A stretch of DNA of 64,000 bases from Croceibacterium_B sp035470785 (GTDB lineage: Bacteria; Pseudomonadota; Alphaproteobacteria; Sphingomonadales; Sphingomonadaceae): positions 54,577 to 118,576 of the forward strand of contig DATIQN010000009.1 of assembly GCA_035470785.1 (NCBI GenBank), given 5' to 3'. Made by a program: the position numbers and the translations under genes. The notes under the pieces were generated by a model, which was given only the letters and a program-made list of their open reading frames with translations, did no database searches and was not told the DNA's origin. This document shows positions 1 through 11,026 of this stretch, in pieces. Positions within the stretch are counted from its first letter, which is position 1; each line of letters begins with the position of its first letter.

Positions 1-122
1 GCTTGCCCGAGCACCCAGGCGTCGCCTTGCACAGCCGGCGCTTGCGCCGGCGCCGGTCCGGTCAGTGCCGCCAGAGCCGCAGCGGCAACCCATGCGGCGA
101 TCGATCCCGCTGAAATTCGCAT
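1..122 (-). CDS. Secreted protein, N-terminal fragment
   Basis: The first 40 codons of a leftward gene that runs off the window. The ATG has a GGGGGAGG-like ribosome binding site just upstream. The product begins with a typical Sec signal peptide: Arg at residue 2, an Ala/Leu-rich core, and a probable AxA cleavage site near PAQA about residue 28. The remaining mature residues, ending in WVLGQ, are too few to identify a family. Export to the periplasm is an inference from the leader alone. Confidence 0.6.
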   Translation of the reverse strand, partial: MRISAGSIAAWVAAAALAALTGPAPAQAPAVQGDAWVLGQ

Positions 123-191
123 GCCCGTGTCCTCCCCCAAGAAGAGGATGACCTAGCGGCGCAGCCAGCACAAGGCCTTGCGGCAAACGAA

Positions 192-219
192 AAGGGCGGG
201 CCGCGATCGGCCCGCCCTT
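192..219 (-). terminator. Intrinsic terminator after the DUF4136 lipoprotein gene
   Basis: A perfect 11-bp stem (AAGGGCGGGCC and its complement) with a 6-nt loop. On the minus strand it is followed by a short T-rich tail. It lies 25 nt beyond the stop codon of the leftward lipoprotein gene. Confidence 0.75.
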
Positions 220-243
220 GTCATTTCCACGACTCTCGGCGTT

Positions 244-942
244 TCAGTAGCCGCGCTTCACCGGCTTCTTTTCCGGTGCGATCGAGATGCGCACGGTCTC
301 GCCCGAGTTGCCCGGGAAGTCGGTGAACATTGCCTCGACCAGGTTCGGCACGAGGTACTGCAGGTGGTTCGAGGTCGAAACCGCCTCGGCCTTGCCTTCG
401 AACAGCCGGGCGCCGTCCGCCGCGCGGTCGATCTTCAGGTCGATGCCGCTGGTGTAGACGGTATAGCTTTCGATGTCGGGACCGCCGAAGAACGGATCGT
501 ACCAGCCGAAGCCCCACGGGGCGTACGGATAGCCGATGTACCCGTGCCCGTGATACCCGCGATAAAATCCGGGGTAGCTGTACCAGGACGAGTAGAACGG
601 ATCGTAGAACCCGGGCGTCGTGGTCACCCGTTCGCGGCCGTGGTCGACTCCGTAGCCGAAGCGCACGAGCAGGGTCGCCTGCGCCGGATTGTCGACCGGG
701 CGGTAGCCCAGCGATGCGAGGTGGTCGGCGACGTGCTGCGCGTACTGGTGGAACTCGAGGCCGTTGGCCAGCGCGGGGTCTTCGGGCACGACGGTGAACG
801 TCTGCCCCGTGGGCGCAGGAAGCTGGCTCGAGAAGTGCGAGACGTTGGCGTTGAACGGTGCTTCGCAGGCGGCGAGGCCGGCAAGCGCCAGCGACACCAG
901 GGCGACTTTCACCGCGCGGCCGAAGGTGGAAGTGATCTGCAT
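244..942 (-). CDS. DUF4136 domain lipoprotein
   Basis: A predicted 232-residue lipoprotein. The ATG at 942 is chosen because AGAGAGG lies 8 nt upstream; an in-frame GTG at 960 is possible but has no such site. The leader ends in a lipobox, LAGLAAC, so the Cys near residue 26 is likely lipidated. The middle (about residues 105-155) is very rich in Tyr, Gly, Phe and Trp, and the C-terminal half fits DUF4136: a VVPEDPALANGLEF-type start and a helix ending in VEAMFTDFPG. DUF4136 proteins are envelope lipoproteins of unknown function. A strong terminator follows, so the gene is probably a single unit. Confidence 0.8.
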   Translation of the reverse strand: MQITSTFGRAVKVALVSLALAGLAACEAPFNANVSHFSSQLPAPTGQTFTVVPEDPALANGLEFHQYAQHVADHLASLGYRPVDNPAQATLLVRFGYGVDHGRERVTTTPGFYDPFYSSWYSYPGFYRGYHGHGYIGYPYAPWGFGWYDPFFGGPDIESYTVYTSGIDLKIDRAADGARLFEGKAEAVSTSNHLQYLVPNLVEAMFTDFPGNSGETVRISIAPEKKPVKRGY

Positions 943-1127
943 GGGTTCAACCTCTCTCACGTGGTAACCGCTCCCGCCATCCGGGGTTCACCGGATACGA
1001 GGCTTCAACGACAGTCCGTGCGATAGATATGACGGGCTGAACCGCGATTGAATACAGCGATTGTGAAAAATGCTTTGTTTAGAGGTATTTGTCGTGAGCC
1101 CTGCAGCCTCCGCTATCAACAATCCCG

Positions 1128-2144
1128 CTAGCCGCGCACCAACCCGAGCGCGCTGTATGTCGCCGAAAGCGTCGACGCGCCCATGTCTCGCGCCTTGCTG
1201 GCGCCGCGGGCGAGGATCGCATCGAGCGATTCGCGGTCGTGGCGCAGCTCGTTGAAGCGCGCGGCGATCGGCGCGAGCACCTCGACCATCAGCTCGCCGA
1301 GCGCGGGCTTGAACGCGCCGAAGCCTTGCCCTCCGTGCTCGCCCAAAACGGCGTCGACCGTCTTGCCGGCGAGCGCGGCATAGATCGCCACCAGGTTGAG
1401 CGCTTCGGGCCGCCCCTCGAGCCCGGCGGCCTCGCTCGGCAGCGGCTCGGGATCGGTCTTGGCCTTCCTGACCTTGCGCATGATCTCGTCCGCATCGTCG
1501 CTCAGGTTGATCCGGCTCATCTCCGACGGGTCGGACTTGCTCATCTTCGCGGTCCCGTCGCGCAGGCTCATGATCCGCGCCGCGTCGGGCGGCACGATCG
1601 GCTCGGGCAGGGTGAACACGGGCGCATCTTCGCTGGCGAAGTCGTTGTTGAACTTCTGCGCGATGTCGCGGGCGAGCTCGAGGTGCTGCTTCTGGTCTTC
1701 GCCCACCGGCACGTGGGTCGCCTGGTAGAGCAGCACGTCGGCCGCCTGCAGCACCGGATAGGAGAACAGCGCCACGCTCTGCCCTTCGCGGTTCTTGCCC
1801 GCCTTGTCCTTCCACTGCGTCATGCGGTTGAGCCAGCCCATCCGCGCGGTGCCGCTCAGGAGCCATTGCAGCTCGGCGTGCGCGGGCACCTGCGCCTGAT
1901 TGAACAGCACCGAGCGCTTGGGGTCGATGCCGCATGCGACCAGCGCCGCGGCCATTTCGAGGGTCGCCGCCTTCAGCTCGGCGGGATTGTGCGGCAGGCT
2001 GATCGCGTGGAGGTCGGCGAGGAAGAACAGGCACTCGCTGCCCGGCTCCATCTCGTCCTGCATCCGCACCCAGTTGCGGATCGCGCCAAGATAGTTGCCG
2101 AGGTGGAGGTTGCCGGTGGGCTGGATGCCGGAAACGACGCGCAT
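1128..2144 (-). CDS. trpS: Tryptophan--tRNA ligase
   Basis: A 338-residue class Ic aminoacyl-tRNA synthetase that charges tRNA-Trp in the cytoplasm. The HIGH-type motif appears as HLGN at residues 14-17 after the GIQPTGN start of the family. KMSKS is present intact about residue 200 (GTAKMSKSDPS). Length and motif spacing match bacterial TrpS. It lies about 180 nt downstream of murJ on the same strand, with secB further upstream, and may be cotranscribed with them. Nothing in the spacer resembles a tryptophan leader peptide or T-box. Confidence 0.97.
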   Translation of the reverse strand: MRVVSGIQPTGNLHLGNYLGAIRNWVRMQDEMEPGSECLFFLADLHAISLPHNPAELKAATLEMAAALVACGIDPKRSVLFNQAQVPAHAELQWLLSGTARMGWLNRMTQWKDKAGKNREGQSVALFSYPVLQAADVLLYQATHVPVGEDQKQHLELARDIAQKFNNDFASEDAPVFTLPEPIVPPDAARIMSLRDGTAKMSKSDPSEMSRINLSDDADEIMRKVRKAKTDPEPLPSEAAGLEGRPEALNLVAIYAALAGKTVDAVLGEHGGQGFGAFKPALGELMVEVLAPIAARFNELRHDRESLDAILARGASKARDMGASTLSATYSALGLVRG

Positions 2145-2328
2145 GATTTTGGCCTTTTTGGAAATTAGATCAGAGATGGCTGCCCGTTCGGCCGGGCAGG
2201 AGCGCTAGCTCAGGCGCGCCATCGCCAGGCCGCCCGGCCGCAAACCGCAAGGCGCAGCGCTGTCCGTTCGAGGAGGGCGGATCGGTCCATGCGCGCGCCA
2301 ATATCACAAAGGACGCTGCGCGAAACCC

Positions 2329-3912
2329 CTAGTCCGCGGGCGGGGCCGGCGCTCGCTTGCGGCGGAGGAACTGAAGATCGTCGCGGCTGAATGCGCCGAG
2401 CGCGAATGTGGCGACGGCGTAAATCATCGCGCCCGCGCCGCACAGGACGAGCAGCGCGGCGAACCGCACCATCCAGGTGCCATGGGTGTAAGGCATGATC
2501 GGTCCTCGCAGGAACCAGATCACCGCCCCCATCGCCAGTGCGGAAAGCAACAGGCGCCAGGCGCGGCGCTTCAGCCGGGCGTCCGGCACGAAATGGCCGC
2601 GCTTGCGCAAGGTTGCGTAAAGCAGCCAGACATTGACCGACGAGGCGATCGCGGTCGCCAGCGGCGGCCCCATGTGCGCGAGGGGCAGGATCAGCGCGAG
2701 GTTGAGAATCAGGTTCACGACCATCGACAGCACGGCGTAGCGCACCGGCGTTCGCGTATCCTGCCGGGCATAATACCCTGGCGTCAGCACCTTCACGAGC
2801 ACGTAGCTCGGCAGGCCGATGGAAAAGGCGGCCAGCGCCTGCGCCGTGTAATGGGTGTCGGTGGGGTTGAAGCGGCCATAGCCGAACAAGGCTGATGCGA
2901 TGGGCTCGCCGCACAGCACCAGGCCTACGGTCGCGGGCAGGGTCAGTAGCAAAGCCAGCTCGAGCCCGCGGTTCTGCGTCTCGATCGCGGCCTGTTCCTG
3001 GCCGGAGCCGAGCTGGCGCGAGATGGTCGGCAGCAATACCGTGCCCAGGCCAATGCCGATCAGGCCGAGCGGAAGCTGGTTCAGCCGATCGGCCATGTAG
3101 ATGTAGGTCACCGAGCCGTGCGACAGCAGCGCCGCCGCGAGCGCGGTCGAGATCACCAAGTTGATCTGCACCGCCCCGGCGCCGGCCGCCGCAGGCCAGA
3201 TCAGCGCCAGCAGGCGCTTGACGTCGGGATCGAGACGCGGAAGCCGCGGCTTGAGCCGGACCCCCAGCTGGCGGCACGCCATCCCCAGCCAGATCAGCTG
3301 CAGCAGGCCCGAAACCGTCACGGCAATCGCCTGGGTGCGCGCGGTGATCAGCGGATCGGCGGAGTGAAAACCGAGCAGGGCGACGATCAGCGTCAAGTTG
3401 AGCAGGATCGGCGCCGCGGCGTTGACCCAGAACTTGTGCAGCGAGTTGAGGATGCCGCCGAACAGCGAGACCAGACTGATCAGCATCAGGTAGGGGATGG
3501 TGATCCGCGACAGCATGACCGCAAAGGCGAACTGCTCGTGGCTCACGCCGTGGAACTTGCCCGACAGCGCTAGCGTCACCGGCCAGGCGAACACCTCGAG
3601 CACGACGGTCATGACGATCAGCACCGGCAGCAACACCGCCATCGCCCGTTCGGCAAAGGCGATCCCGGCCGGCAGGCCCGGCCCGTCGGGATCCGAGACC
3701 TTGTGGTTGAACATCGGAATGAACGCCGACGCGAACGCCCCTTCCGCAAACAGCGCGCGGAACATGTTAGGCAGACGGAAGGCGACCAGGAACGCATCCG
3801 AGGCGAAGCTGGCGCCGATGTAGCGCGCGAACAGCGAATCGCGCACGAGGCCGAGGATGCGGCTGAGCAGCGTCAGCCCGCCGATCGTTCCGACGTTGCG
3901 AACCAGGCTCAC
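2329..3912 (-). CDS. murJ: Lipid II flippase MurJ (MviN)
   Basis: A 527-residue polytopic inner-membrane protein of the MOP superfamily that moves lipid II across the cytoplasmic membrane for peptidoglycan synthesis. It starts with the family signature VGTIGGLTLLSRILGLVRD and has about 14 hydrophobic segments. The family's early Arg residues and the conserved ALFAEGAFASAFIPMF stretch (about residues 53-68) are present. Translation begins with GTG. The gene follows secB by 76 nt on the same strand, so cotranscription is likely. The basic tail RRKRAPAPPAD is typical of a cytoplasmic C-terminus. Confidence 0.96.
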   Translation of the reverse strand: MSLVRNVGTIGGLTLLSRILGLVRDSLFARYIGASFASDAFLVAFRLPNMFRALFAEGAFASAFIPMFNHKVSDPDGPGLPAGIAFAERAMAVLLPVLIVMTVVLEVFAWPVTLALSGKFHGVSHEQFAFAVMLSRITIPYLMLISLVSLFGGILNSLHKFWVNAAAPILLNLTLIVALLGFHSADPLITARTQAIAVTVSGLLQLIWLGMACRQLGVRLKPRLPRLDPDVKRLLALIWPAAAGAGAVQINLVISTALAAALLSHGSVTYIYMADRLNQLPLGLIGIGLGTVLLPTISRQLGSGQEQAAIETQNRGLELALLLTLPATVGLVLCGEPIASALFGYGRFNPTDTHYTAQALAAFSIGLPSYVLVKVLTPGYYARQDTRTPVRYAVLSMVVNLILNLALILPLAHMGPPLATAIASSVNVWLLYATLRKRGHFVPDARLKRRAWRLLLSALAMGAVIWFLRGPIMPYTHGTWMVRFAALLVLCGAGAMIYAVATFALGAFSRDDLQFLRRKRAPAPPAD

Positions 3913-3988
3913 GCGGCGGTTTCCCTTCCCATTCGCCCGGAGTGTAGAGTGTCTATCACCTCAGCGCGAACGCGAAGGGAGCGCGCGA

Positions 3989-4501
3989 TCAGGCCTCGCC
4001 CGCGGGTTCGCCGACTTCCTGCTGCTGCGCCTGGAGTTGCTGCAAGTAGATCGCGCCGAAGTCGATCGGATCGAGCACCAGCGGAGCGAAGCCCGCGTCG
4101 CGCGTCGCGTCGGCGATCACCCGGCGGGCGAACGGGAACAGGAAGCGCGGCGCCTCGGAATAGATGAACGCGTGCTTGTGCTCGTCGGGCATGTTGCGCA
4201 TGCCGACCAGCCCGCAATAGGCCAGTTCGACGATATAGGCGGTGCCCTGCTGCATCTTGGCGGTGACCGAGATCCGCAGCGTCACTTCCTGCACTTCATC
4301 GCTGATGATCCGCCCGGCGATGTTGAACTGCACGTCGAGCTCGGGGGTCTCGGTCCAGGCGAACGAATCCGGCGCCTTGGGGTTTTCGACCGAAAGGTCC
4401 TTCACGTATTGCGTGATGATCCCGGCGACCGGCGCCGTGTCGGCGCCATTGCCGTTCGACTGCGGATTGAGATCGGTGAGGACGTCGCCTTCTTCGGCCA
4501 T
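3989..4501 (-). CDS. secB: Protein-export chaperone SecB
   Basis: A 170-residue cytoplasmic chaperone that keeps preproteins unfolded and hands them to SecA. The SecB core is clear: QYVKDLSVENPKAPDSF near residues 31-47, DVQFNI, then ARRVIADATRDAGFAPLVLDPIDF towards the C-terminus. The N-terminal 25 residues are an acidic, Asn/Gly-rich extension common in alphaproteobacterial SecB. It diverges from the Tim44-like gene at 4713, with the promoters of both probably in the 211-nt gap, and heads the secB-murJ group. Confidence 0.95.
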   Translation of the reverse strand: MAEEGDVLTDLNPQSNGNGADTAPVAGIITQYVKDLSVENPKAPDSFAWTETPELDVQFNIAGRIISDEVQEVTLRISVTAKMQQGTAYIVELAYCGLVGMRNMPDEHKHAFIYSEAPRFLFPFARRVIADATRDAGFAPLVLDPIDFGAIYLQQLQAQQQEVGEPAGEA

Positions 4502-4712
4502 GAACTGGTTCTTTCTTGTCGGAATGGGTCGAATTTCGCGCCGCGACTAGCAGCCGTGTGACACGCCCGCAACGGAAACGGACCGAGCGCTCGCGAATTG
4601 CGGCAGTGCGGACATTCCGGAGTTGTTCATTTGTAATTCGCTCCTATCTCGGGCACAATCGGAACTAAGAGCCCACCGGGTGCTTTTCCGGGTGAAACGG
4701 GACTGTAGTGTA

Positions 4713-5369
4713 GTGATTTACGAGATCGTCATCCTCGCCATGATCGCGGCCTTCCTGGGCTTGCGGCTCTATTCGGTGCTCGGCCGCCGGGCGGAGCACG
4801 AGGAAGAGCCGATTCCGCAGCGCTTCGACGCCGGCGAGGGAGCCAACGCGCCCAAGCCCGTCCTCCCTCCGGGCCAGCAGACTTTGCGTCCGCAGCGCGA
4901 ACTTAGCGGCGTTCCGGCGGCGACCGAGCGCGGCATTCGCGAAATCGCCGCGGCCGACCGCCGTTTCGACCTGCTGCCGTTCATCGATGGCGCCAAGGCG
5001 GCTTACGAGATGATCCTCGAAGCGTTCTGGCGCGGCGACAAGGCCGAGCTCAATCAGCATTGCGACCGCGACGTCTATGACAGCTTCGCCGCGGCCATCG
5101 ATGCGCGCGAGGCAGCCGGCGAGACGCTCGACAATCGCCTGATCCGGATCGAGGAAACCTCGATCCATTCGGCTACCCTCGACGGCAAGATCGCCCGCAT
5201 CGCGGTGCGCTTCGTCGCCGATATCGCCACGGTCACGCGCGACAAGAACGGCACCGTCATCGCCGGCTCGCTCGACGACGCAATCGAAAGCCGCGACATC
5301 TGGACCTTCAAGCGCGACGTCACCTCCGCCGGCCCCGACTGGGTGCTCGACGAAACCGACGAGGGCTGA
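4713..5369 (+). CDS. Tim44/TimA family membrane-anchored protein
   Basis: A 218-residue protein with one N-terminal membrane segment (YEIVILAMIAAFLGLRLYSVLG), an acidic Pro-rich linker, and a C-terminal Tim44-like domain (about residues 85-216: DLLPFIDGAKAAYEMILEAFWRGD, then IRIEETSIHSATLDGKIARIAVRF). Homologues are related to the mitochondrial import motor subunit Tim44; the bacterial role is not settled. The GTG at 4713 is chosen because the family begins at this IYEIVIL stretch, although its ribosome binding site is weak and an in-frame ATG exists at 4623. It sits divergently from secB and 9 nt before mltA. Confidence 0.85.
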   Translation: MIYEIVILAMIAAFLGLRLYSVLGRRAEHEEEPIPQRFDAGEGANAPKPVLPPGQQTLRPQRELSGVPAATERGIREIAAADRRFDLLPFIDGAKAAYEMILEAFWRGDKAELNQHCDRDVYDSFAAAIDAREAAGETLDNRLIRIEETSIHSATLDGKIARIAVRFVADIATVTRDKNGTVIAGSLDDAIESRDIWTFKRDVTSAGPDWVLDETDEG

Positions 5370-5378
5370 TGGCCTGAC

Positions 5379-6581
5379 ATGTCGGGGAGGGGTCGCGGGC
5401 TGATCGGCAGATACGCCGCCGCCTTCGCCACCATCCTGCTGCTCGGCAGCTGCGGTCCGCTGATCCCGCCCGGTGAACAGCCCCGCCCGCCGGTTGCGCC
5501 CGCTCCCGCCAATGCGCTGCTTGCCGGCATTGCCGCTGGTCCTTCCATCGCGTCGTACGGCCTTGCGCAGGTGAAAGCCTCGGCTGCGCTGGCGTCGTTC
5601 CAGCAAAGCTGCCGGCAATTGCTCCGCCGCGAGGACAAGAGCGGCCTGACCCGGCCCGAGGACTGGCAAGGCGCTTGCACCGCCGCGGCGAGCTGGCCGC
5701 GCGACGATGCCGTGCGCTTCTTCGACAGCTATTTCGAGACGGCCCGCGTCGGCGACGGCAAGAGCTTCGTCACCGGGTACTACGAACCCGAGATCGCCGG
5801 CCAGCGCACCCAAGGGCCGGGGTTCGCGGTGCCGGTCTACGGGCTGCCGAGCGACCTCGTGCGCGGCTGGCCGGACGACACTCCGCCCGAACAGCGCACC
5901 GGCAAGGGCCAGCTCGGCCGCTATGACGAAAGCGGCAAGTTCGTTCCCTACTACAGCCGCGCCGAAATCGAGGGCGGGGCGCTCGCCGGCAAGGCGCCCG
6001 TGATTGCCTGGGTCGCCGATCCGATCGAGCTGTTCTTTCTCGAAATCCAGGGCTCGGGCCGGTTGCGCGCGCCCGACGGCAGCGTGATGCAGCTCGGCTA
6101 TGCGGGGCAGAACGGGCGTGGCTACACGGCGCTCGGGCAGGTGATGAAGCAGCGCGGGCTGATCGGCGAGGGCACGGCCTATCCCACGTCGATGCAGGGG
6201 ATCATCCAGTATCTTCGCGACCATCCGGCCGAGGCGAAAGGCCTTATGGACCTCAACGAGAGCTGGGTGTTTTTCCAAGAGTTGCCCGGCGACAGCCCGA
6301 TCGGCTCGCTCGGGGTGCCGGTGCGGCCGCAAACCTCGGTCGCCGCAGATCCGGCGTTCGTGCCGCTCGGCGCGCCGGTGCTGATCGACGCCGACCGGCC
6401 GGAAGTGAACGGTCTGTGGGTGGCGCAGGACGTCGGCGGCGCGATCAAGGGCGCCAACCGCTTCGACAGCTTCTGGGGCGCGGGCGATCAGGCGCGGCAG
6501 GTCGCCGGGGGAATGAGCGCGCGTGGGCAGGCGCTGGTGCTGGTCCCCAAGGGCACACTCGCGCGCCTCAATGCGCGATGA
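5379..6581 (+). CDS. mltA: Membrane-bound lytic murein transglycosylase A
   Basis: A 400-residue lytic transglycosylase that cleaves the MurNAc-GlcNAc bond with formation of 1,6-anhydroMurNAc. The leader ends LLLGSC, a lipobox, so it is probably an outer-membrane lipoprotein. The MltA domain occupies about residues 125-285 (FVTGYYEPEIAG, then ELFFLEIQGSGRL), followed by the 3D domain with its Asp triad (VLIDADRPEVNGLWVAQDVGGAIKGANRFDSFWGAGDQA). It begins 9 nt after the Tim44-like gene and its stop overlaps the next start, so these form one operon. Confidence 0.95.
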   Translation: MSGRGRGLIGRYAAAFATILLLGSCGPLIPPGEQPRPPVAPAPANALLAGIAAGPSIASYGLAQVKASAALASFQQSCRQLLRREDKSGLTRPEDWQGACTAAASWPRDDAVRFFDSYFETARVGDGKSFVTGYYEPEIAGQRTQGPGFAVPVYGLPSDLVRGWPDDTPPEQRTGKGQLGRYDESGKFVPYYSRAEIEGGALAGKAPVIAWVADPIELFFLEIQGSGRLRAPDGSVMQLGYAGQNGRGYTALGQVMKQRGLIGEGTAYPTSMQGIIQYLRDHPAEAKGLMDLNESWVFFQELPGDSPIGSLGVPVRPQTSVAADPAFVPLGAPVLIDADRPEVNGLWVAQDVGGAIKGANRFDSFWGAGDQARQVAGGMSARGQALVLVPKGTLARLNAR

Positions 6582-7126
6582 AGGCGCCAAGGGGGCTGAG
6601 CGAAGACGAGGCCGCCGCCTGGGCCCGGCTGGCGGCGACGGTGAAGCCGATGCGCGCGATGCCTGCCCGCAAAGCTATCGCGCCCGTGGTCGTCGAGCCC
6701 GCGAAAGCGATCGCCAAGGCCCCCAAAGGCCGCGTGCCGCCGCCACGACCGCAACCGGCTGCGCCGCCTCCGCCGCCGGGACCGGGCCTCGACTCGGCCT
6801 GGGAACGCAAGCTCACGCGCGGCACGCTCGCGCCCGATTTCACGCTCGACCTGCACGGTCACACGCTGGCCTCGGCACACACTCGGCTCGACCACGGGCT
6901 CGCGCAGGCCAAGGCGCTGGGCGCGAGGGTGGTGCTGGTGATTACCGGCAAGCCGCGCCCTTCCGAGGCGGCCGACCGCGGCGAGCGGCGCGGCGCGATC
7001 CGCGCCAAGGTGCTCGACTGGCTCGCTGCCGGCCGGCACGCGCCGTCGATCTCCGCCATACGAAAAGCGCACCGCCGCCACGGGGGCGACGGTGCGCTTT
7101 ATCTGGTCCTCAGGAAGGCTCGCTGA
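6578..7126 (+). CDS. Smr domain protein
   Basis: A 182-residue protein that starts inside the mltA stop (ATGA overlap), which fixes the start and shows translational coupling. Residues 1-75 are basic and Pro/Ala-rich, with a run of prolines. The C-terminal Smr domain (about residues 85-180) carries the LDLHG motif (DFTLDLHGHTLASA) and a later HGGDGALYLVL in place of the usual HGxGxGxL. Smr domains are nicking nucleases or nucleic-acid binding modules, related to the MutS2 C-terminus. Substrate and role here are unknown. Confidence 0.88.
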   Translation: MKAPRGLSEDEAAAWARLAATVKPMRAMPARKAIAPVVVEPAKAIAKAPKGRVPPPRPQPAAPPPPPGPGLDSAWERKLTRGTLAPDFTLDLHGHTLASAHTRLDHGLAQAKALGARVVLVITGKPRPSEAADRGERRGAIRAKVLDWLAAGRHAPSISAIRKAHRRHGGDGALYLVLRKAR

Positions 7127-7129
7127 GGC

Positions 7130-9346
<2,217 letters not shown>

Positions 9347-9464
9347 GGTGTCTCTCCTGTGTCGTGTTGAGCGGGCGCGACTCATGCCGCGCCAAAATGA
9401 CAGGACGACACTAGCAAGCGGCGAGGCGGGGGCGAAGCGGGATAGTCCGATAAGGTTGAGTGAA

Positions 9465-9490
9465 TAAATCAATCAACGCTGATTGATTTA
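9465..9490. promoter_or_regulatory. 26-bp palindrome between katG and a divergent membrane-protein gene
   Basis: A perfect inverted repeat with 11-bp arms (TAAATCAATCA and TGATTGATTTA) and a 4-nt spacer ACGC. It is AT-rich in a GC-rich genome and lies between the divergent katG (start 9346) and the seven-helix protein gene (start 9578). No T-tract follows on either side, so an operator is more likely than a terminator. The cognate regulator is unknown. Confidence 0.55.
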
Positions 9491-9577
9491 GATCATCGAT
9501 TAAAGCTCATCCGATTGAACGATCCATCCGCTTGCCTGTAAGAGGCTGGACCGTTTCGGCTTCGGGGGGAGCTTGCC

Positions 9578-10330
9578 ATGACCGTACCAGTCACCGTTGC
9601 CGCACCAAGAACCGCCCGAAAGTTCAGGCCATCCTTCTTCTTCTGGATGATCGTGGCCATGTGCTTCTTCGTCTTCGGCGGGTTCGGCATGACCTACCTC
9701 GTGCCGATGGGCCGGGGTACGTTCCCGCCGGCGCCCCCGTTTGTCCACCTGCACGCGGTGATCTTCTTCTCGTGGATGATCCTGCTGTTGGTCCAGGCGG
9801 GGCTGGTCAATTCCGGCAACGTCAAGCTGCACCGCAGCGTCGGAACCTGGGGCATCGCGCACGCCACCGCGCTGATCTATACCGGCATCCTGCTCCAGCT
9901 GATCGCGACGCGGCGGGCGATGGACAAGGGCTTCGCCGCGGGGACCGACGGGCTTTACCTCGGCCTGTGCGCCTTCTTCGGCTTCATCCTGATGTTCACG
10001 CTGGCCATTCGCAACACGCGCCGGCCGGAGATTCACAAGAGGATGATCCTGTTCGCTATGCTCCCGGTGCTGCCCCCAGGAGTGAACCGGTTCTGGTCCC
10101 ACGCGCTCGGGCTCGAGCCCATTCCGGTGGTGCCGCTCTATCTCACGCTATGGACGATGGCGCTGGCCATCCTGATCCACGAATGGCGCCGGACGGGCAG
10201 GATCAGCCGCTATTCGATGCTCGGCGCGGGGTGGATCTTCGTCGAGGGCGTGATGCACAAGGTGGTGGTCCACTCGCCAGCTTTCGACCGTGTCGCTGCG
10301 ATCATACTGGGCCTGGTCCACTACCGGTGA
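9578..10330 (+). CDS. Seven-helix membrane protein, function unknown
   Basis: A 250-residue protein with about seven hydrophobic segments and a strong ribosome binding site (GGGGGGAG). Histidines sit at membrane edges in the motifs FVHLHAVIFFSW (about residue 50), KLHRSVGTWG (about 85) and EIHKRMILF (about 150), with a further HKVVVH near the C-terminus. The pattern recalls cytochrome b561-like or ferric-reductase-like membrane folds, where such histidines bind haem, but I cannot place it in a named family. It is transcribed divergently from katG, across a shared palindrome. Confidence 0.75.
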   Translation: MTVPVTVAAPRTARKFRPSFFFWMIVAMCFFVFGGFGMTYLVPMGRGTFPPAPPFVHLHAVIFFSWMILLLVQAGLVNSGNVKLHRSVGTWGIAHATALIYTGILLQLIATRRAMDKGFAAGTDGLYLGLCAFFGFILMFTLAIRNTRRPEIHKRMILFAMLPVLPPGVNRFWSHALGLEPIPVVPLYLTLWTMALAILIHEWRRTGRISRYSMLGAGWIFVEGVMHKVVVHSPAFDRVAAIILGLVHYR

Positions 10331-10357
10331 GCGCTCAGCACTCGCGATGGATGCCGC

Positions 10358-11011
10358 TCAAAGATCTTCCTTTATTCGCGCAACCAACTTTGTGATGTCG
10401 AAATGCAGTCGCTCGGCGGTAAGGCCGAGTTTGCCAAGCGTCAGAATCGTGTCTTGCTTTTGTGACGGTTCGACCTCGAAAATCTTCTCGGTCGGAAGAG
10501 TTTCGTAATCGCTATCTGTGTGCAGAGACATGAAACTGTCTTGAGCCGTTGAGCGCGGATTTCGTCCAACAGCGTTGATTAGAAATGGCTTATCCCGGTC
10601 CGCTCCAAACGCATGAATCGTGAGCGTATTGTGCGCATCTTGGAAATGGGTTCGATCAATCGTCCAAACCGCGCCGGGGGCGTGCGATTGGGTCTCGTCG
10701 TCGCAGGCAAAGTAAAGCGCGACCAGCGGACTGGTGGTCCAATCCAGCAGCGGTGTCGCCAACCCGTAGTGCTGTGCAAGAACTAGCCATTCAATGTTGT
10801 CGATTGGCAGCGGCGAAGCGAATCGAGAGGCAAGCTGCTTCCATTTGTAGAGAGCAGAATCGTTTCGGATGCCGTTTGTGTTTGATCGAAAAATTGAAGG
10901 AATTAGCTGCCATTCTGCATTTGGCTGCCCACGGTAAAGTCTAACAAGTCTGCCTTCTTTGGACAGAACTTTAATAAAATCACTGACAACGTGCCATCCT
11001 GGCATTCCCAT
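10358..11011 (-). CDS. FRG domain protein
   Basis: A 217-residue protein with an N-terminal FRG domain: LVRLYRGQPNAEWQLIPSIFR (about residues 22-43), then LAQHYGLATPLLDWTTSPLVALYFAC (about 77-102). FRG proteins are scattered in bacteria and often lie in mobile or defence-associated contexts; their biochemistry is not established. Base composition is clearly lower in G+C than in the flanking genes and codon use differs, suggesting horizontal acquisition. The ATG at 11011 has GGAG upstream and lies only 15 nt after aroC on the same strand, so it probably uses aroC transcription. Confidence 0.82.
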   Translation of the reverse strand: MGMPGWHVVSDFIKVLSKEGRLVRLYRGQPNAEWQLIPSIFRSNTNGIRNDSALYKWKQLASRFASPLPIDNIEWLVLAQHYGLATPLLDWTTSPLVALYFACDDETQSHAPGAVWTIDRTHFQDAHNTLTIHAFGADRDKPFLINAVGRNPRSTAQDSFMSLHTDSDYETLPTEKIFEVEPSQKQDTILTLGKLGLTAERLHFDITKLVARIKEDL

Positions 11012-11026
11012 GGCCCGTCTCTCCAC

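Noticed and set aside
4665..6590. A 641-codon open frame on the minus strand
   Set aside because: Antisense to the Tim44-like gene and mltA, both of which have clear motifs and ribosome binding sites or couplings.
9347..9472. A 42-residue N-terminal extension of KatG
   Set aside because: It would start from TTG inside the palindrome with no ribosome binding site, whereas AGGAGA stands before the ATG at 9346.
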